Source: Serinus canaria
Taxonomy: Eukaryota; Chordata; Aves; Passeriformes; Fringillidae
DNA length: 64,000 bases
Assembly: GCF_022539315.1 (NCBI RefSeq)
Contig: NC_066333.1
Span: forward strand, 13,889,501-13,953,500
Direction of reading: 5' to 3'
The first letter of the stretch is position 1. Each line of letters begins with the position of its first letter. Position numbers and translations under genes: made by a program. The notes beneath the pieces are model-generated. The model had not been told where the DNA came from, made no database searches, and saw only the letters and a list, made by a program, of their open reading frames with translations. Below, in pieces: positions 59,401 through 64,000 of this stretch.

Positions 59401-62030
59401 TATAAAATGATACCTATTTTTCTATCACTAACATTTCCATGGAAAGTTTTGATCAGGCTCAGTTAGAAAGCCCAACAAAGTTTCCAAGCAACAACAAAAC
59501 CAGACTGATCTCCTTTAGCTGGAAGACATAAGGGTCAGCAGAAACAGGACATGTGGGAAAAATATACATGGACTGAAGAGAAAGTTCTTAGGAAGTGAGG
59601 ACCATTCAGTAAATGGCTTTGCATTTGGGTGACAGTGAAAAAAATTACCCTCAGAAGTTGTCCAAGCAACAGTGTCCTGTTTATATCTTGTGGTCTTATG
59701 AGTAACTGACTGGAAAAAAAACAAGAATGAAAAGATAACAATTACAATAAAATTAAATTAAATAAGCCAGTGACTCATTACAGAGCAGTAAAAACAAAAA
59801 CAAAATCATTTAGGTCCCAATAACAACAAGAGAATTAAAAGGAAACACAAAAATGGCTGGACTGCTTTCCTTATATATACAATCAACCACATGGAGATGG
59901 GAGAGGAGCAAAACCCATCACAGTTATTCTGTGGAAGGCAGAGAACACAGAAAAATATGGACTGCGATGCTGTTGGACTTCAGCAATGTTAAATGGAGTG
60001 GGACAAAGCTTTTTGTCAGTGCCATGGAGGGACATTCCTCCCCACACATCCTAGCAAGGCACCCGCTGGAACGGACAGCAGGATTTACCCCACAGACTTC
60101 TCCATAAATGACTTTTATGAAGCAACATTGTCAGGCTTTAGAAAAGTGTTATCAGCGAAGACCCACCCATGATCTCCTTCATGATTCTGGAAAAGGCTCA
60201 GGGCTAACCCCAGAGTCAGTGCAAGCCACGGAACTCTTGGAATATTGAAGCAAGTATCAACTGATCTCAATTTCATATGACTCTGCAGGGACAATTTGTG
60301 CACATTAGTGTTTGGAACTGTGCATTCTGGACTTGGTGCTGTTGACAGAAATCTCACATGGAATGAGTTCTGCATGGCTGCAGTGCTTTGATTTAGCAAA
60401 AACCCTCAAAGATTTATTCATAAGGAAATAAAATGATTATACAAAGGGTATCTTGACTTTTCAATGCTATTCAATTACCAATGCCAATAAGAAGCTGAAA
60501 AACTCAGGGTAGAATATCAAAATTCCCAAAGTGTGCAGTCATTTGTACCGGCTCACCTCTGAGCAAATTTTATTTCTCTGCCTTTTTTCACATATTCCAG
60601 TGTTCTCATTGATCTCTAAAGTATCCCTTGTTCAGTGTCTGAAGGGAGAGAGGAGCACAGGGACTTTTGGGCTGGGTTGGAGTTGTTTGTGATAGAGTTT
60701 ACAGACCTTCACCTTCCAGCAGCAGGAAGGCTGACCAGCTGGGTCTGAAGCTTTAGAAATTCTGTACATCTTGTTTAGTTCTGCTTTAGCATTGCATCCA
60801 AAGAACAAAAGGCACTTTATAAACACAAACAAAGAGTGTTCATTCCACTAATAAGGTAAAGTAGAGTCTCAGAGGAAAACAAGACACAAAGCAGCAAAGT
60901 GATTTCCCCACATTGGCTCTGAAGCCACTAGGAGAGCAATAAATAGAATCTAAATCTCCTGACTGCTTGTCCTGTGCTTCAGCCACGAGACAGGCTGCAT
61001 CTGACAGGCCCCGAGTGCTGGAGTGTGCCCTGTGGTGCTGCCCAGATGGCAGATCCTGGGCAGAGTAAACAGGGAGCAGCTGCCCTGCCTCTCTGCTGCC
61101 CGGGCTGGTCTGCACCCTGCACCCCTGCCCTGCCCTGTCCTCACTTTGCTGAGCTGTTTACAGCCTGCTTCCCTGGAACCAGCACAGCTTTTCTCGCCCA
61201 TCCTGCAGTTCTTGAAAAGACATGACTCAAGCCTTTAACCCTTTGGCTGCCGTGGCTGCCCGCGGGCTGCTGTTCGTGCTCAGCCTGTGCTCTGCTCAGG
61301 AATGTTCTCCTGGCTGTTCCTGGCACCGGGAGCTGCAGCCACGAGCTGACACGGAGCTGCACTGATTTCAGGCTGCCGTGTCTTCGCCAGGCTGTACATC
61401 TCAAGCTTCCAGGGCTGAACAAACACGTCCTTCACGAGCTGCTCAGCTCTTTCACCATGAAAGAGGCTGCCTAACTGAGACCACATAAGGCAAGGCCACT
61501 CAGATTTTGGGCTGTACACACGGGCCTTTCCCTAGGGAAGGAGGTGTCTCTTCAGTCAAGAAAGCTTAGTAGGAAACATTTTCTTGCCCCCAGCTTCTCC
61601 AGTCCTGGCTTACCAAAAGATTGACACTGACCCCTCTCCTGTTGCGTTTGTGTTCATTTTACAAATGTCCAGTTTGCTACCTGCATGCTCTGGTTTTGAT
61701 AAAAGTGTGCTGATTTATACTTCTGCTCTAAAATAGTAACCTACCAACCCGGCTTTATACTTTGAAATGTCACTGCCAGTGGCGTAACAGATGCTCACAA
61801 TAAGCTGACAACCCAGATTTCCCACTGAGGAGTCATTCATGGATGCTGCTGTTGAAGCAGAATCTGACAGTTCTCCAACTCATAGCTCCCCTCTCACCAC
61901 CGCTCTACTTTTCTTTAACTGCTGAAGGTTGTGTCCCAGGTGATTATAAAAATTTAGTTTTATTTAATCCTCAAAATGTATTCGGTTTGCTACCAGATGA
62001 ATGTAGCAGAATCAGTCCTTGTTGGGAGAT
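53420..62030. other. Intergenic, no recognisable gene
   Basis: No gene, CpG island or confident transposon is recognised. The plus ORF 53519-54025 (168 codons) contains a hydrophobic stretch but no recognisable motif. A C9 run lies near 56849, and a small ATTAATGAGC duplication lies near 57585-57605. Confidence 0.6.
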
Positions 62031-62035
62031 TACAA

Positions 62036-62065
62036 AATAAAGGGTGATAAGAGAAAAAAAAAAAA
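62036..62065 (+). other. AATAAA followed by A12, retrocopy-like end
   Basis: An AATAAA hexamer at 62036-62041 is followed after 12 nt by twelve adenines at 62054-62065. This is the arrangement of a polyadenylated mRNA 3' end copied into DNA. No parent gene is recognised upstream, and I found no target-site duplication. Confidence 0.3.
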
Positions 62066-64000
62066 GTGTGGAGCTTAGAACTATGAACAATGCAGAATTT
62101 TTCTTAGAGGTTATTGAGAATTCATTGGAAACCACCAGACTATAAAATCTCATCATCTTTGCTGACTATTCAGTTCATCATCAACTAGGAGGGATGGCCT
62201 GAGTTCACTTTTCCCCACCTCTTCCAAAAATCTAGCAAACTTCCAGAAAAAGCATCATACTGAACTGGCACGTGCCAGGCTGCACAGCTGGGAAGCAAAA
62301 GGAGGTGTTCTGGCAGGAGAGCTCCCCTCTGATTCCTGGGGCTCTGGGAAAACCAGGCTGTACCACCCTGAGCACAACGTGCCCCCACACCTGGACCACA
62401 GCTGCAGCAGGAGAGGTGCAAAGGTTCACCTTGACAGGACAGGATGGCTGAAGAGAGAGGCACAAAGGGGGACAGGGTCTCCTCAGGCACAGCAGCTGAA
62501 GGAGGGCCATAACAGCAGCAGCTTAAAGTTATCACAGAATGTTTATTATTCACCAGCGTTACACACTGCAAAGCTTTTTGATGTCTGCTCAGCTCAGACC
62601 TGGAAAAGCTGAGCCTCAAGCTGCAAGGTTAACCCAGCTTGGCCAAAGCCTGTGCTTAACCCTGACATGTTTGAAACTTGAGCTATAAAGTGTCATAAAC
62701 AGGGACCACTTGGTTTTAAAGGCAAGTATGGAGAGTCCTTTTATAACAGTCCAGCAGGATGTTCTAGTATCTCTGTCCGTAGAATCCTGGCCCTGCTAAA
62801 TGAACTGCTGAGAAAGTGAGTCTGACTACCAGAGAATAAGAGGTGTTATACCTTGCAGACATCAAACCTGTTGTTTTAGTACCTCCCTGAAATTTGTAAT
62901 GGGCTTACACCGCAGCAATGCCATCAGGCAGTAAGATTGGTGGGCAGCTGAGGTTCATTAAGCAAATGAAGCCACACTTGAAAAGTGTTATGTGACAGTG
63001 AATCAGTCTGGGCCTTTACCAACACACAAATGTTATGGAAAAAAGTGTTTATAACTGGCATTTGTATTGCAGCAAATGCTTTAGCAGAGAGCTGGACTCA
63101 GAGCCAGTGCAAGTGCTGCCGTGTGGTTCAGAGTGCCAGGGTGCCACACGGGTACCCAGTCAGCTGGGGTTTGTTTCTCTGCAGCCCACGGGGAGCTGGA
63201 GTCATTTGCAACAGAACTAATCCTTGTTTTGTGCAAGGCACAGGCGTGAGGGGAGAGGGGAGGAAGCAGCAGGCATACATCAAGCACTCTTTAGGCAGCG
63301 AGCCTCTGCCAAGGGGAGATAAGGAGAAATGAATTAGCTACTCTGGACCCGCTTCTCCTTCTCAAATAACTTCGGCTCAGTGCCTAGTGAAAGCACATCC
63401 TTGCTTGCAAAGTCTTGTTTCCGCTCCATGTCAATTTTCTAGTGCTAAACTAATTTGCTGAGGCTCTGCTAATGTCCCTGCCAGAGGAGCTTCCATCGCC
63501 CTTATCTTTATTTACTCAGAAACATCATGACAGTATATTTTACCCCTCTTTGCCTTTCAAATTATTTTCAGCAATATTCCCCATCTCTCCCAAAAGCTGC
63601 TTCCTGCACAGGGATACATCTTACCACGAGGAAAATGCAAATGCAGCAGTCAGGTCCTGGACACGTGTTGCACAATGCTGGTGGCAGAGGAGTGGGTGGC
63701 TGGTAGCCCTGGCCTTGGCTCAGCCAGCAGCCTGGGGTGGCAGCAGCACCACAAAGCAGCACCAGGACTGCAAATGCCCTGGGCCTGGCACTGGGTGGCC
63801 ACTGCAGGCAGGAGCCCCCTCTGCTCAGGGCAGTGGGGATGTCAGCTCTGAGCCACAGGCTGTGCCTGGCACAGCTGGCAGGTCACAGCAAGGCTCTGCA
63901 CTGTCTCTCCTTTGCCTATCCAAGGTCTGGGCTGGTTGCTGGACTATTCTAGCAAGTAACTGCAGCAAGGAAGAGGGGCATGCCTTAAGTGCTGGAGCAG
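62066..64000. other. Intergenic; possible conserved non-coding block
   Basis: No gene is recognised. At 63300-63560 there is a motif-rich non-repetitive stretch with two GATA-type sites in opposite orientation (AGATAAGG at 63317-63324, CTTATCT at 63501-63507) and an AP-1-like TTACTCAG near 63512. The sequence to the right edge is mid-GC without recognisable exons. Confidence 0.5.

Noticed and set aside
6252..64000. CEBPB, expected upstream of PTPN1
   Set aside because: No long GC-rich single-exon frame with a basic leucine zipper is present.

Overview
The window is vertebrate nuclear DNA, most probably from a bird. One gene is securely identified: coding exon 1 of PTPN1 (protein-tyrosine phosphatase 1B), on the minus strand at 5641-5703. 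Its 21 codons match the avian form of the protein (MEIEKEF... rather than the mammalian MEMEKEF...), and the exon ends in a canonical splice donor. CR1 LINE 3' ends, GC-rich minisatellites, and no recognisable SINE also suggest a bird; a songbird is possible but unproven.

Layout. Positions 1-5640 are the start of PTPN1 intron 1; exon 2 lies beyond the left edge. A CpG-island promoter covers about 5260-6250, with a GGGCA pentamer array just inside the intron. Between 6.3 and 8.8 kb there is a possible minus-strand exon (6329-6551), a minus-oriented CR1 3' fragment (7026-7440), a 30-bp tandem repeat (7655-7744), a 47-bp minisatellite (7868-8536) and a second CpG-rich block (8500-8760). The second block may be the start of a divergent plus-strand transcript, since a small exon with consensus splice sites lies at 10271-10330.

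From about 10.4 kb to the right edge I find no recognisable protein-coding gene. This is a gene-poor intergenic region. In tetrapods the gene upstream of PTPN1 is normally CEBPB, so it is probably the PTPN1-CEBPB interval, but CEBPB itself is not in the window. The interval holds microsatellites ((TTA)27, (CTC)n), a 37/42-bp minisatellite at 48171-48489, several two-copy duplications, CR1 and older repeat relics, hairpins, a polypurine tract and a few unusually long ORFs. The longest ORF is 415 codons at 47344-48591 and has no recognised homology.

No operon, CRISPR array, integron, phage or other prokaryotic system is present. The features most worth testing are the PTPN1 5' region (an in-frame upstream AUG giving a basic N-terminal extension), the 6329-6551 exon candidate, a cluster of consensus donors in intron 1, the divergent CpG-island/minisatellite unit, and the 415-codon ORF.
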